A DNA stretch of 64,000 nt from Dolomedes plantarius. Its lineage: Eukaryota; Arthropoda; Arachnida; Araneae; Dolomedidae. The notes beneath the pieces are model-generated. The model saw nothing but the letters and a program-made list of their open reading frames with translations, ran no database searches and was not told the DNA's origin. The stretch lies in NCBI GenBank assembly GCA_907164885.2, contig OU015490.1, forward strand, positions 16,713,047 to 16,777,046, given 5' to 3'. Shown in pieces: positions 46,403 to 58,270 of this stretch; position 1 is the first letter of the stretch; each line of letters opens with the position of its first letter. The position numbers and the translations under genes were made by a program.

Positions 46403-46565
46403 TAATTTTTAAAAATCTAAGAAGAATGTTTCAAAAACCTTTCTCAGTGCACCCCTACACTGTAAAAAGAATCGCCATCCAAAATTTCAGCTCTTTAGGT
46501 CCAGCGATTTGGTCTGTGCGTTATATGTCAGTCAGTCAGTTACGGAACTGTTTTATATATAGAGA
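46403..46565 (-). mobile_element. Helitron family A, truncated copy A6 (5' part)
   Basis: Reverse 5' portion of family A ending at CGGAACTGTTTTATATATAG. It is cut off where the family-B end begins. Confidence 0.75.
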
Positions 46566-47048
46566 TAGTAGTTTTGATACATGTTTCAAGTATACATGCC
46601 CACATATATGCCGCTCCCCAATTTCATTATAAAATTCTTACTCATAAATTAATACTGATCATTAGTTTTATCCCGCAATGGTTTCATTTTAATACTTTAA
46701 ATAATAGATGTTTTATCGGGGTTTGCATGAAATATGAGGAACACGCTTCCAGTAATGAAGAAATAAAATAAAATACGTCTTAGATACTCGCAGTTTGTGA
46801 CAAGAATTAAATTCGTGCATCAGAATTAAGTTTTCGAGACCCCGAAATTTCACTTTGCGAGTTTTAGAAACGCTGGTCTAGAGCAAACCTGCATAACTTA
46901 TACGGCCCAAAGCCTTTGGGTGAAGACGCATAATATTATAAAACTAAAACATACGGAATATTATTTTTAGATTTAAAGAAATGATAATCAATGTATATTA
47001 ATATTTATTTCATTTTTAAAATATTTAGTCATTTATTTTTATGTTGAA
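46566..47048. other. Unassigned DNA
   Basis: Nothing recognised. Confidence 0.4.
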
Positions 47049-48323
47049 CTAGCTGAATACCCGTGCTTCGCTATGGAATACATTTTAAGATAATTACAAT
47101 GAAAAAATGATGAAATTGCTTTTTAGAGGATTTCCTTATAAACAATATTTTTTGTTTCTTCATTGGGCGGAACTAATATTACCAGGCTCGTCCGCGAACT
47201 TACGCGTGAGCAAGCCACGTAAAACTGACCGCGGGAGAAACAATTTTCTCTTAAATCTACGCCAGCATATTTTAATGTTTGGCATTGAGACTTACTTTTC
47301 GTCATGGTTAAGCATACTTTGAGGGGAAATTGCAGTCTATTAAAATCAAAGGGGAGGTCAATGGGTATTAGAAGAATGCGTGGCACGAACACTTTTTCTC
47401 CTTGAGCCCCCCTAGTAAAAATATTGGCTTCGATTCAATTTTTATGCAGGACTTTGACTCGTAGTCTAGTGCCATTACACAATTTCGGTGGTTTTAAATT
47501 CCGAAGGAGCATTACCGGTGTGCCCTTCCGCAAAGAGAGCTTATGGTAGGGAAGACCCGGTGGTTTCAGGGAATTTAAAAACTCTACCGGATGGTTAACG
47601 GCATCATCTGAATTACAGACAGTGTCTATCGACTTGTAGACCATTTCTTCCCCGTCAAAGGACTTTAGCAACGTGTCATTAATGAACGCAGCTTGATCGT
47701 CAAATTGGCCCTTTCGCCAAACCATTCTACAGGCTTATTCTGTATTTGAGCAATGCCTTGATAAATCTGATCTAGCAGTTCCTGGATGGTAGTCACTAAT
47801 TTGAATTAAATTCTTAAAAAACTTCCATCTCAGTTAGTCTAGTGGTTAAATTTTATCTTTTATCGCATTTTAATATTTTTTTTTGTCAATTTATTTCGTT
47901 CTTATGCACGTGACGATAAATTAATTTAAAATACCAGAAAAAGAAACCACGCGATCGGCATTTAATAAATTAAATTCTAAAAATGAATCTTTAGAAATTC
48001 ACCAAAAATCAGAAAATGGAGGTAAAGATTCGAAATATATTTCATTTTAAAGAAATTTTTAGGATCTTTCTCGTGATATAAATTTTATGACCCCCAGATT
48101 ATTATTTTAAATGAAAACTTTAAAAAAAAGTTACAAAAACAGCTTAAAAATTTAATTTTTTTTTAAAATCTAAGAAGAATTTTTCAAAAATCTCTCTTAG
48201 TGCATCCCTACACTATAAGAATCGCCGTGCAAAATGTCAGCCCTTTAGGTCCAGCGGTTAGGTCTGTGCGTTATCTGTCAGTCAGTCAGTCAGTCAGTCA
48301 CGGATCTGTTTTATATATATAGA
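47049..48323 (-). mobile_element. Helitron family A, copy A7, carrying helicase remnant
   Basis: Minus-strand 5' A|TCTATATATATAAAACAG at 48323 and 3' GTATTCAGCTAG|T at 47049. At 1275 bp it is longer than A1 because it keeps coding sequence next to the 3' end. It is an internally deleted derivative of an autonomous Helitron and links family A to its helicase. Confidence 0.88.
47123..47725 (-). pseudogene. Helitron RepHel C-terminal (PIF1-type helicase) remnant
   Basis: The minus-strand frame of about 200 codons shows the C-terminal half of a PIF1-like SF1B helicase. AFINDTLLKSFDGEE and SIDTV come first, then NSLKPPGLPYHKLSLRKGTP and VMLLRNLKPPKLCNGTRL. The last helicase motifs are KSQCQTLKYAGVDL (degenerate motif V, normally TINKSQGQT) and QFYVACSRV (motif VI). 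One in-frame TGA (47435-47437) interrupts it after VKVLHKN; the frame continues as IEANIFTRGAQGEKVFV. The Walker A/B motifs and the HUH Rep domain are missing upstream, where the element has an internal deletion. Helitron helicases unwind donor DNA during rolling-circle transposition; this copy is dead. Confidence 0.9.
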
Positions 48324-49434
48324 TTAAACATTTTTTTAATTTCCCATGTCTCCTAATTTTGTGGCCCGCAGCAGCTTTCCATCAAGTAATAGGGCCCTCA
48401 TCCTGTTTCTAGTTGTTTAGGAATGGTCCAGGGCCCAGAAAAAATATTGCACATTCTTTCTATGTTAGTAGGCTTTCACTCGTTAAAGGAAAGAGTTAAA
48501 TATTTATCGTTCTTTAAAAAAAACGAAGATTACATCAATATGATAGCCAATGACACAAGTTTAATTTAGCTCTTTTATTTAATTCGAATTTTCGAAAACC
48601 GACTCTCGAAAATAAAACAGGCAATATAGCTCGCGTTAAGTATGGAGTTGATGTTGTTTAAAAAAATTCAAAGCTGTTTAGAAGAGTATCTTTTTTTATT
48701 GTTGTTATTAATTTTCTGTAAAAAGATGATTTTAATTTTTAAGAAGTTTAAATATCTCAGTGCGATTACATTAGCTTACTTACCGCTATTAAAAATATTT
48801 TTTTTTCTATTCTATTCAATCAGTGCAGTTCTTTTTTTATAGTCCCCCTGTTGCCACTCTACAATATTTAAATATTTAGGCTGTGTTTGTTGGGGATTGC
48901 GAGTTAGCAAACGAATTCCTGTTATTAAATTGCGTCACTTGTAATTCGTTTAAAGCTAGCCGATTTTTTTTTAAAACCAGGAATTGTAAGAAAATATCGA
49001 GAACTTTTTTTTTTAAATCATAAATTCTGAAAACATTCTCTTAGTCTGGGATAAATTCGCAGAAAAGTATTTAAATATTAATCCATTTACCGGATGAATG
49101 TTTCGTATATTTACAGATACGATTCTGCAAAAACTTAATTTTGATTACGAATAAAAATTTCGTCAATATTAAAGATTTTTGCTTTCTTGAGATCTACAGA
49201 AGTCGACAGAGGCCTATTGGTGGGATAGGTGCTTCTGCATCATATTACCTCCTATAATTATTACCTCCTCATCTATTACCTCCTCATCTATTACCTTCTC
49301 ATAAGTTTTATGGGCGTTGGGTTTCTTCACCTCTCGTTCACCAAGTAACGGAACAAGGCATCAAAAATATGTGCGTCTCTGTAAACTAGTCACTAAAAAT
49401 CTACGATTTTGTACATTATGTGTGTTAGTATATA
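48324..49434. other. Unassigned DNA
   Basis: Includes a short direct repeat of CATCTATTACCTCCTC-type units (about 49245-49300). Nothing else recognised. Confidence 0.4.
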
Positions 49435-49470
49435 TATAGATAGATATATAGATAGATAGATAGATAGATA
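49435..49470. repeat. (TA)/(GATA)n microsatellite
   Basis: TATATAGATA units immediately beside the TIR element that follows. Confidence 0.9.
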
Positions 49471-49570
49471 GAGTGAAACTTCTCTAGCCGGTCTTCCCTA
49501 TTCGACCCCCCCCCCCCCAAAAAAAAAGGCCCTATTTTGTTCAGTACCGGTTCAAGGCTTAGTACATTTG

Positions 49571-49618
<48 letters not shown>

Positions 49619-49779
49619 ATGTGTGTGTGTGTGTGCAAGCAAAATTATTTTGTTCGGAACCGATTCAAGGCTCTATACAGCTAATGTTAAAGAAGAAACC
49701 TCTTTTCGACGGCCACCCCTCAAAACGGCCACTTTTTTTTCTTTTACTCAAGACTGGCATCCCTAGAGAGGTTTCACTG
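49471..49779. mobile_element. pogo/Tigger-like TIR element with TA target
   Basis: Left GAGTGAAACTTCTCTAG and right (complement) CAGTGAAACCTCTCTAG ends are flanked by TA (49469-49470 and 49780-49781). The interior has a near repeat of TTTTGTTC...CCGGTTCAAGGCT (about 49536 and 49650). A (TA)n(GT)n microsatellite lies at about 49575-49635. No transposase frame. Confidence 0.65.
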
Positions 49780-49781
49780 TA

Positions 49782-50669
49782 TCTGGAGATGCATCTGGAT
49801 ATTCTTGAGTTACTTGTGTCGTCTATGCTTGGATTCAAAAGTAGATGAAAAGTCCAATTAAATTGTAAATTAGGGAATTTTTTAAAGGAAATTTTCAAAA
49901 AAAAATTGTCACATGCAGACACGGCGCTTTATATAAAAAGTCGAGTTCCGAGTCTCATCACTGTGAAGAGGTTTGTTCTTCCGATCGTTCTCTAAACTGT
50001 TTCTTTTACGATGCCAGGGCGAGGAGCAAAGGGAGTCAAATGGGGTGCAGCTAATGTTTTTATAATAACTTGTCACCTCCTTTGCACCTCGAGGCGATTC
50101 ATCGATTGCCCGACAATGTTAAGAGACGACTTAATGACGAAAATGGTGCTACAAATGACCTATTAATAACGTCCCTGGGTGCTATGTGTTTAAGAAGTGT
50201 ACATGGCGACAAGAAAAGCATTCAATAGACCCCGAATTAGTTTGGTGGTAATGAGAAGAAATGTTGCAAAATACCCACATGTATGTGGGTCACGTGCCGA
50301 CATAAAAAAAAAACCAATCTCTTTCCACCGAATTATCACCTTAGCATCCGACAATGTTGTGAATGTGTTATTATAAACACGTTAAGAGGTTCTGAGAGCA
50401 CATATCAACACATATGCATCAGTAAATCAACAACTGAAATTTATGTAACTCGTTATTAACACCTGTGTTAGATGTACAAGCGGATTGTATGTAAAATATT
50501 AATTAATATTTTTATATTATCTGCATAAACGGACATCTCTACATTATACTAATATTCTTCGTTTGTCTTTCACCGCCAAAAAAAGGAAGTATTTATCGGA
50601 GTTTTTGTACTGCTTCTAAGGCTTTCATATATATATATAATCTATATATCTGCATATATATATATATAA
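49782..50669. other. Unassigned DNA
   Basis: Short TA-rich tract near 50628-50669. No gene recognised. Confidence 0.4.
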
Positions 50670-51216
50670 TCTATATATATAAAACAGTTCCGTGACTGAC
50701 TGACTGATAACGCACAGACCAAACCGCTGGACCTAAAAGGTTGACTTTTTGCATGGGGATTCTTCTTATAGTGTAGGGGTGCACTAAGAAAGATTTTTGA
50801 AAAACTCTTCTTAGATTTTTTAAAATTAAATTTTTAAGCTGTTTTTATAACATCTTAAAAGTTTGCATTTAAAATAACAATCTGAGGGTTATAAAATTTA
50901 CATCATGAGTAAGATCATAAAAATTGCTTTAAAATAAAAAAAATCTTTTTCGAAACTTTACCTCCATTTTCTGATTTTTGGTGAATTTTTAAAGACTAAT
51001 TTTTATAATTTAATTTATTAAATGCTGATCACGGGTTTTTTATTTTTGTTTGTAATACTTTAAATTAATTTTTCGTCACGCTCATAACAACAAAATAAAT
51101 TGGGAAAAAATATCAAAATACAGTAAAAGATAAAATTTAACCACTAGACTCATTGAAATGGAAGTTTTTTAAACAATTTAATTTAAATTTGCATGTTTTA
51201 TGGATGTAAAATTAAA
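50670..51216 (+). mobile_element. Helitron family A, copy A8 (5' part)
   Basis: 5' A|TCTATATATATAAAACAG through to TTTAACCACTAGACTCATTG and CATGTTTTATGGATGTAAAA. The last part matches the region just upstream of the deletion in copy A7. It is interrupted by copy A9 and no 3' end was found beyond that. Confidence 0.8.
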
Positions 51217-51634
51217 TCTATATATAAAACAGTTCTGTGACTGACTGACAGACCTCGCACAGACCAAACCGCTGGACCTAGAGGGCTGAAATTTTGACAG
51301 TGCATTCCTATAATGACATGGATAGCCGCTAAGATAGAATTTTTTGAAATTCCATCCCTAAAGGGGTAAATTGGGACATTTCAATACATTTGTGTGGAAA
51401 ATCGTATTCTCTGCGACTTTTCTCGGTGTGTCTTTGTGCGGATCTCCGTCAAAAAATGGTTATTGACGGGGAAAATGTTTCTCTAACTGTACTATATTAA
51501 CTGTACTATGTTCTTTAGTATGTTCTATTAGATTTATTTTAAATATTTTCTTCTACATTATTTTGTCTATAAAAATATCCCTTACGATTTTCCTTGTAAT
51601 TATCCTAAAATGTACCCGTAAGGGCATTCAGCTA

Positions 51635-51635
<1 letters not shown>
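51217..51635 (+). mobile_element. Helitron family A, short copy A9, adjacent to A8
   Basis: 5' A|TCTATATATAAAACAGTT and 3' GGCATTCAGCTAG|T, 419 bp. It has a different middle (GGACATTTCAATACATTTGT) from A1 but the same 3' region. A (TA)n tract follows immediately. Confidence 0.82.

Positions 51636-51669
<34 letters not shown>
51636..51669. repeat. (TA)n microsatellite
   Basis: About 17 TA units starting directly at the Helitron 3' end. Confidence 0.93.
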
Positions 51670-51670
<1 letters not shown>

Positions 51671-51676
<6 letters not shown>

Positions 51677-53118
51677 GTGTGCGTGTGTTCATAACAGGAG
51701 TCTATTCTATATTCAAGTGGTCGTTTTCGATTGTGAGATTAAATAGGTTCTGCAACATCACTGCTGTAGCAGGGGGCTGGAGTCACATGAAGATCTAGGG
51801 GGGTTTCGCGGGACGGGATTTTCCTACACGAAACTCGGGCAGTTAGTTTGTCTCGGCAAACACGAGAACTGTGTCTGCGTCGAGAAGTCTCCCGAAATTG
51901 TCTTCTAATAAGGCATATCCGGAGAGAGCACCTGCACTCGACGCCTATCGACGACCCCCCGTTACGCAGAGCCAATAAATGTTTTATTTAAAGACTCGGA
52001 AATCCCGCACGAAAACGGAAGATGATCGATGGGCAGGCAGGCCGTGCATATCTTAATGCGAGCGGGATGGTAATAAACGCCCTTATTAGCGCGATCTCAT
52101 TTTCGATACAAAACCGCGAGAGAGGACGTTTCGGAAGAGGCCCTCATCCGTCATCTTCAGGCAGGAGGTGAATGTCGCACACGTGATTTACGTCTGAATC
52201 TTTTGGAGCGTTAGTGGGCGGAGACGAGAGTCGTTCATGCTATCCCTCGATGCAGGATGACTATTTGCAGCCGCACATTTTACAGAATCATTTGAATTCT
52301 TCTACATTTGAAGGAAAAGAGACTTTATGTATGGAAAGTCAAAATCAACGCCTATTTCTTAACACGGGATGTGAGAATTCTTGAGGTGCTGCAGTGTTTA
52401 TCCGAATTCGGTAAATTGCACGTTGTTGGAGATCGTGCCCCGAAAGCTGCAGAAGCAAATACCAATAGCAGGCACGTTCCCGTGCAAGCTGTTTGGTAGG
52501 TTGGGTTGAACTCGGTCTTCGGCAGTGCCGGCTAGACGGAAGCGACCCGGGATTGTCTGTTCGATTTATTGTACGAGGGTTTCTTTTGCACGCCGCTCTC
52601 TCGTTTGTTTTATGAACGAGTGACTTCATAGTCCAACAAACGAGTTCCTTTAACATAAATGCGATAAGAAAACTATTTTTAAAGGCAGTCCGAAGCGCGT
52701 GATCTTACCCGGCCGAAACTGGAAAATGAGTATGTGCCCCCGATGAATTTCTCTGTCTGCGCTCATGAATGCTTGCTACTGTTTTCTAGGTAGAGCGTGT
52801 AGTGTCGACCTTTTCATTTTAGTGAGGCGAAATATTTTGAACTTGCGAAGGCAAGAATTTACCCATTATTTGTACAATTAAATTAGCAATTTATTTTAAG
52901 AATATAGCAAATAAAGGCCACTGCAAATTTCAACTTTCGTTTTTATAATACTATTCTCACTGACGAGCTTTCTATTCTACGAACTTTTTTTGTTGTTGTA
53001 TGTACAATCACGAGTCTACTAAAATATTCATGAATACATTACACAAAGTGTATATAGTCTCATTAAACTCAACACTAAATTGCTATTATACAAACTGATT
53101 ATAAGATCTGGGCTTGCC
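51671..53118. other. Unassigned DNA with GC-rich islands (51.74-52.26 and 52.42-52.76 kb)
   Basis: CpG-containing patches with frames of 60-103 codons on both strands and no recognisable domains. These are reasonable places to search for host exons. Confidence 0.35.
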
Positions 53119-53520
53119 TATGTTACGGTGACTTGGACTATGACCTTATGAGATTAATACTGGTTGTATTCGAAGAGAAAATTCCGAGAATTATTTTGGG
53201 GTGGTGCCCGTGAAAATGGACTGTGGTTAAGAAGGTTCAGCCACGAATTTTACCATCTTTATATAGGTCCAGACATGATAGAGTTTATTGATACTAAGAA
53301 GGAAATGGGCTGGTCACTTGACGCGATTGCCCGAACAGAGTAACGTCATGAAAATTTTCATGGCCAAGTCCACTGGCGATAGACCCGAGGGCAGGCAGAC
53401 ATGAAGATGGTTCTATTGACAGGAACTTTCACCTTTTAAATTGTAGGTATTCGAAAAATAGTGCTGGAAGTCTGGCAAAATGGAAGAAACTCTTCGATAA
53501 GGGTAGTTGCCACACTTGCT
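53119..53520 (+). pseudogene. Decayed LINE (non-LTR retrotransposon) ORF2 C-terminus
   Basis: One frame reads VTWTMTL, two stops nearby, then GGARENGLWLRRFSHEFYHL and YIGPDMIEFI. After a frameshift near 53297 it continues RKWAGHLTRLPEQSNV and GDRPEGRQT. A further frame gives DRNFHLLNC and LAKWKKLFDKG. This order (ETWTM, R.NGLW.RR..HELY, RLRWAGH..R, GRP..RW, W..L) is the usual C-terminal layout of Jockey/RTE-type reverse transcriptase proteins. Several stops and shifts show long decay. It is related to 55951-56180 and 26792-26854. Confidence 0.8.
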
Positions 53521-53908
53521 TTTGTCGTTCGTTTTGATGATAACACAAATAATTTACTTAATTATGAAAATTGTTCGCTAATCATTTACATCAGGGGTCG
53601 GCGACCTTTTTTATTAGGAGGGCATATTTCAGAAGAGCGGGAGACCGGTGGGCACCGCTTGGAGGAAGAGAGGTGTGGGGGTGGTAATATTTAAACATGA
53701 AAATATTAATGCGGTATAAATATTTAATACATAAATTCAAATTTTAATTGAAACAAAACAATCTTAAGGTTGATAATGAATGTGATATTTGACAATGCAA
53801 ATGTGCGGCCAATTCGTTGTAATGTGGCATAATAAGTTGAATTCCCAGTTCTCGGGCATTGTTCCAAATGAGTGTCAGTGTTGCCTTGGTCGGTATTTTG
53901 ATTTTAAG

Positions 53909-54388
53909 TACAATAAAACCTCGTTGATCCGGATCTCCGGATAGTCTGTATCAGATTCGTAGACTTTTTTTTATTTACTTAATGTTCACATTAGATGATA
54001 ATTTTTAACTATAATAGCAAAATCGTCACTACAAGTATGCCAAATATTCGCTTTTTATTTTGAATCAATGTACAATTCCTGCACAGATTATACAATAAAT
54101 TATGGTCATAAAATGACCATAGTTTATTTTATGGTCGAGTTTAAGAAAGCTTTACGAGACTTACCATTTCTTCGTTAAGAAATGATGTCAAAAGTTATTT
54201 TTATATTTTTTAATGTCTTGTAAACAGCACTACGTAATTTTGTTGCAAAACATAATTTTTTATCGTAATAAACGGTCTGCTTAGTTCAGGATTTCGTTTT
54301 GCTCATTACCCATATTATCCGGATGATCCAGATTTTCGATTGTACGTATTGCTTATGGTCCCGGTTAGCCCGGATAAACGAGTTTATT
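53909..54388. mobile_element. pogo/Tigger-like non-autonomous element
   Basis: Left end TACAATAAAACCTCGTTGAT, then CCGGATCTCCGGATAG. Right end (complement) AATAAACTCGTTTATCCGGG, then CTAACCGG. The TAAAACCTCGNTTATCCGG signature is typical of Tigger/pogo-type ends. A second inverted end-like segment (CGGATGATCCAGATTTTCGA) lies just inside at about 54320-54342. No transposase frame. Confidence 0.6.
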
Positions 54389-55314
54389 ATATTTCATATT
54401 GGAAAGCAATGATTCACAAGCATATGCCAGCACGCAAAGAGAGTTCATCTTCAGAGCACACATTATCAACAATTAGGACGAGCAATAACTACGAGCGTTT
54501 GATGTTCAAATATATAAAATTTAGATATTTAGACGACGGGAACCGCGTTGCCGACTCCTGATTTACATCAACCACTGCCGGACCTGACGAGCAGGGTATT
54601 TCATTCGACCCGTCTCGATCTCTGGCAGCACAGCTTCGTATCTTGAAACGTTCCATTCCAGTAAAATCTGAGGTGAATGCGCCCTATCGGGAGGGTTGCC
54701 CACCAAAGAGTCGAAAGAACAAAAAGGCAGTGGAGTCCGTTCGTTCTCAGGTAAACGTTGTGTCGCCTCATTTGAATGTCTGCCGCATTCGCGACATCAA
54801 TCAAGTGGAACGAAACAGTGCAACCGCTACACCCGAATCGAATGAAAAGGAGTGGGCCAGTGGAGCGAAGGGCGTTCGGAGATGAGGACTGTGGTAACTC
54901 GGATTTATTTATTTTTTAATTTTTTTTTTCCCGGTCGTTCGGTTTCGGCCGATTTTCGCGCTCTGGAATACTAATGCGACGGGGATAGCGAGAGGTGAGA
55001 TAATGGATATGTGACCGATGAGTTGTTTCGCAGGGAGCGTTAGGGGTTAGTGCAAGGGGCAGGTACAATGTGTATGCAGACGGCGGTATTTAAGGTAGGG
55101 ATACTTCGATTTATTGTGCCAATAGCAGGACCCGCTTTGGGACTGAATGCGACCGCTTAACTCCATTTGCTTCCCTTTAAATGCGTGGATATAAGCGCGT
55201 AGAAAAGAGAGCCAATCAGCCTCTATATACGAGCAAGATTTATTTGTATGTGTAAATGTGCGCATAAATGCACGCGTGCTCAATGGAGATACGAGTATGC
55301 TTTCACATAATTCA
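54389..55314. other. Unassigned DNA with GC-rich island (54.6-55.05 kb)
   Basis: Frames of 67-80 codons on both strands without recognisable domains. Confidence 0.35.
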
Positions 55315-55740
55315 TAATAATTACAAGATAAAAAGAACTTTTTATATACCATGTTTTTAAATTTTCTGTTGAATCATATAAACTTGACAATTCTATGTAT
55401 TAATAAATACTCTTTTAAATTTTTTTGGATGAATTATCCCATCCACTTGAAAGAAAATTAAGTTAATTGGAAGTTAACTTGCGTTCGACTTTTCGTTGCC
55501 GTCCCTGCCGATAGATGGCTGCACCATTCCACAAAACAAAATTAACCAAAAATGAATTCCAATTCTGCTTAAAGATGGCTAAAAGTATCAAAAGAATGCA
55601 TTGTCATCGTGTTCTGGGCTATTCAAAAAGTTTCAAATGTCTAGCTAGTCGGGAAGTTAGTTAAAAAAGATTGCAAGATTTGTACCGGATAAACACACAC
55701 ACAAACAAACAAACAAGAAAGCGAGTTAATAAAAACATGG
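55315..55740 (-). mobile_element. Repeat D, copy 9
   Basis: Full-length reverse copy, TAATAATTACAAGATAAAAA to AATAAAAACATGG. Confidence 0.9.
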
Positions 55741-55950
55741 TAAAAAGGCTGCAAGTGACAGACTTTCTGAATGACTTCCAGAGACCATACGTTGCAATCC
55801 TCCCCAGACCAAGTAAACATACTTTGACCACGATTGGTGAACTTATGCTCATTAAACTTAATACGAAATTATCACTGTACAAAGAGCAAGATGCATCTAC
55901 TAATATCTTTATAAAGAGCCTGACTTTATTTAGTGTATTAAATTACAAAG

Positions 55951-56180
55951 AAGGAAATGGGCTGGTAGTCGGATGCAATTGCCTGAGGAGAGTAACACCA
56001 GGGGAAATTTTTATGGATAAGACAATTGGTAATTGAGCCGGAGGTATAGACCGAAACAGGGACGGTCGCATTCTATTGACAGGGACTTACGCCTTTGAAA
56101 TTGTAAGAATTGAAAAATTGTTGCCTGGAATAGGGCAGAATGGGACGGGCAGGGTCCACTCAGAGCTGCCGTGTCAGATA
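55951..56180 (+). pseudogene. Decayed LINE ORF2 C-terminal fragment
   Basis: RKWAGSRMQLPEESNTRGNF parallels RKWAGHLTRLPEQSNV of the fragment at 53119-53520. Further on, DRDLRL, KIVAWNRAEWDG and a GPLRAAVS-like end parallel the same protein. Stops and shifts are frequent. The DNA upstream to 55741 may be further LINE sequence but is not recognisable. Confidence 0.65.
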
Positions 56181-56182
56181 TC

Positions 56183-56222
56183 ACGGTGAAATATCACGGT
56201 GAAATATCAATGTCAGATATCA
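56183..56222 (+). repeat. Short tandem repeat
   Basis: TATCACGGTGAAATATCACG, then GTGAAATATCAATG, and two TGTCAGATATCACGGT copies. Units are about 14-17 bp. Confidence 0.7.
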
Positions 56223-56393
56223 CGGTCAGTTTACGAAGATGTCAAACGTCTTGGAGAAGTTGCAAGTTTTCTGCATAAAATTAACATTAAACTAGAAACA
56301 TTTTTGCTGTGCTGATATTTTTAATATACTGGTATTATCAGTAAAAATCCCCGAAAAGAAAATTTACCATAAAATGTCCCAGATTGATTATTA

Positions 56394-56878
56394 CCATGTT
56401 TTTATTAACTCGCTTTCTTGTTTGTGTGTTTGTCCGGTACAAATCTTGCAATGGATTTTTAACTAACTTCCCGACTAGCTAGACATTTCAAACTTTTAGA
56501 ATGGCTCGGAACACGATGACAATGCATTATTTTGATACTTTTAGCCGAAAAAAATCCGCAAGGTGGCGCTTCGATCGAATTCAATGCTTGCACTTTTGCG
56601 TAACGGCGTTTGACGATTTTGAAAACAGAATACATGTGAATTTAGTTTGTTTACAAAAATATCGTGCGAAAAATTTTTAAAATTATAAAATTTGGCAGTT
56701 TATAAAGTCTGTGGATAGTGGAAACGACTAAAAAGTGATCAAAATTGAACAAAAGAAAGTGAAAAAGAATAATTAAGTGAAGGTTTGTGCAATTTAGAGA
56801 CAATAGTCAAATTTATATGATTCAACAGAAAATTTGAAAACGCGGTATATAAAAAGTTCTTTTTATCTTGTAGTTATT
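56394..56878 (+). mobile_element. Repeat D, variant subfamily D', copy 10
   Basis: Same alternative middle block as 21004-21490 (AAATCCGCAAGGTGGCGCTT and TGGAAACGACTAAAAAGTGA). D-type ends are retained, including AAAAAGTTCTTTTTATCTTG. It is inverted relative to copy 9, which lies about 650 bp upstream. Confidence 0.88.
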
Positions 56879-57600
56879 AAAGATTAAAGTCCAAGAACAA
56901 GTGTAAACTATACAAGAGGAATACGAACGGCAGTTTTCATACTTGAGGCTCGCAGGAGGTTGAGCTGATCGCGTGCTCGAATTTGTCGCAAGTCGAAAGA
57001 GATCCAGCCTCTTCCGTGTGTCATTACAACCAATAAATAATTTCGTCCTTTCGAAGAACTTAATAAGGGCTTCTCGGGTGAGTCCAGGTGCCCCCTTTCT
57101 CGTTAATAATAATCGACGCTGTTTCCGATCTTTCTACGCCTTTCGCATTTCCGGAAGCGGCGGTAAAGAGGTAAAAATCTGAAATTCTGATGCGGGCACG
57201 GAAGGGTTTAAATGGTGGAAATCGGAAGTCATGACAGGAGACAAGTGGCGGTTTCCCGGGACCAATTTGGGGTGTCTGGTTTTTTCATTTTTGCTGATGC
57301 CGGGCCCTTTAAAGGTGTTTGCATATATGCTTGGGGGCACCGAAGGAGTTCAATGCGCCGTGGGTCTCGAGGTGGGATATTTTTTGGTGTAGCATTGTCG
57401 CCGGCTTAATCGACGCGTCCCGCTTAAGAAGGGAGGCGTTCGCACATAGCGGAGGGGTGCAGGTGGTGTGAAGGGATCTTTCCGGGTGCGTTTTCGTGGA
57501 AGATATTTTGTAATGATAACCACCGAACAAATGACGAGGTGTGTCTGGAAGTAATGATAGAGAGGCCGATAAAAATTCAAATGTTATGCTATCATAAATA
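56879..57600. other. Unassigned DNA with GC-rich island (56.95-57.5 kb)
   Basis: Opposing frames of 65-75 codons without recognisable domains. Confidence 0.35.
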
Positions 57601-57633
57601 TAAATATTTATTATAGAGTATATATAGCATGTG

Positions 57634-57636
<3 letters not shown>

Positions 57637-57700
<64 letters not shown>

Positions 57701-57720
57701 GCACATATATATATATAAAT

Positions 57721-57752
<32 letters not shown>

Positions 57753-57753
57753 G
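57637..57753. repeat. (TA)n microsatellite cluster
   Basis: Three TA tracts separated by AAGCACA and AAATACACACAC. Confidence 0.95.
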
Positions 57754-58057
57754 AATGTCTGTATGAAGAGAAAAATTCATTATAATGAAACTTTCCTTTG
57801 TAAAGGGAAGATAAACTTTTAATGACAGTTGCATAGAAGTTGAACAGAAATTTTTGTTAGAAAGAGAGTGTGTGTTAGTGTGTACTACAACAGAATCTGT
57901 AGATTCGTGCCCAGGGTTCATGATTTATTAAGTGCTCTTGTAGCGATATACTGAGGTCTAAAACCAACCAATTATGGGTTAAGGGTTCTTATTATGGATT
58001 CATGAATGCCTGTCAAAGTGAAAATCAGGTAATGAGAATCAATGAAACGGGCCATAG

Positions 58058-58262
58058 CAGTGGCGTAGCGTGAGGGGGGCAAGTTGGTCTATCATGTCCC
58101 GGGCGCCACTCGCAGAGGGACGCCAAATGGTTCCCAAGACCATTGACCATTTGGTCCCCAAGGACCATGAGGGACGCCAATAAGGTATCGTGCCCCAGGC
58201 GCCATGCCTGTCAAAGTGACAATCATAGGGCCAATCATAGGGTTTTGCTCGCTACGCCACTG
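58058..58262. mobile_element. hAT-type MITE with 8-bp target duplication
   Basis: Ends CAGTGGCGTAGCG and CTACGCCACTG are inverted. Flanks GGCCATAG and GATCATAG are a diverged 8-bp duplication (6 of 8 identical). The interior has an inverted ACCATTTGG/CCAAATGG pair. A short segment GCCTGTCAAAGTGA inside (58206) also occurs just outside (58008). Confidence 0.75.
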
Positions 58263-58270
58263 GATCATAG

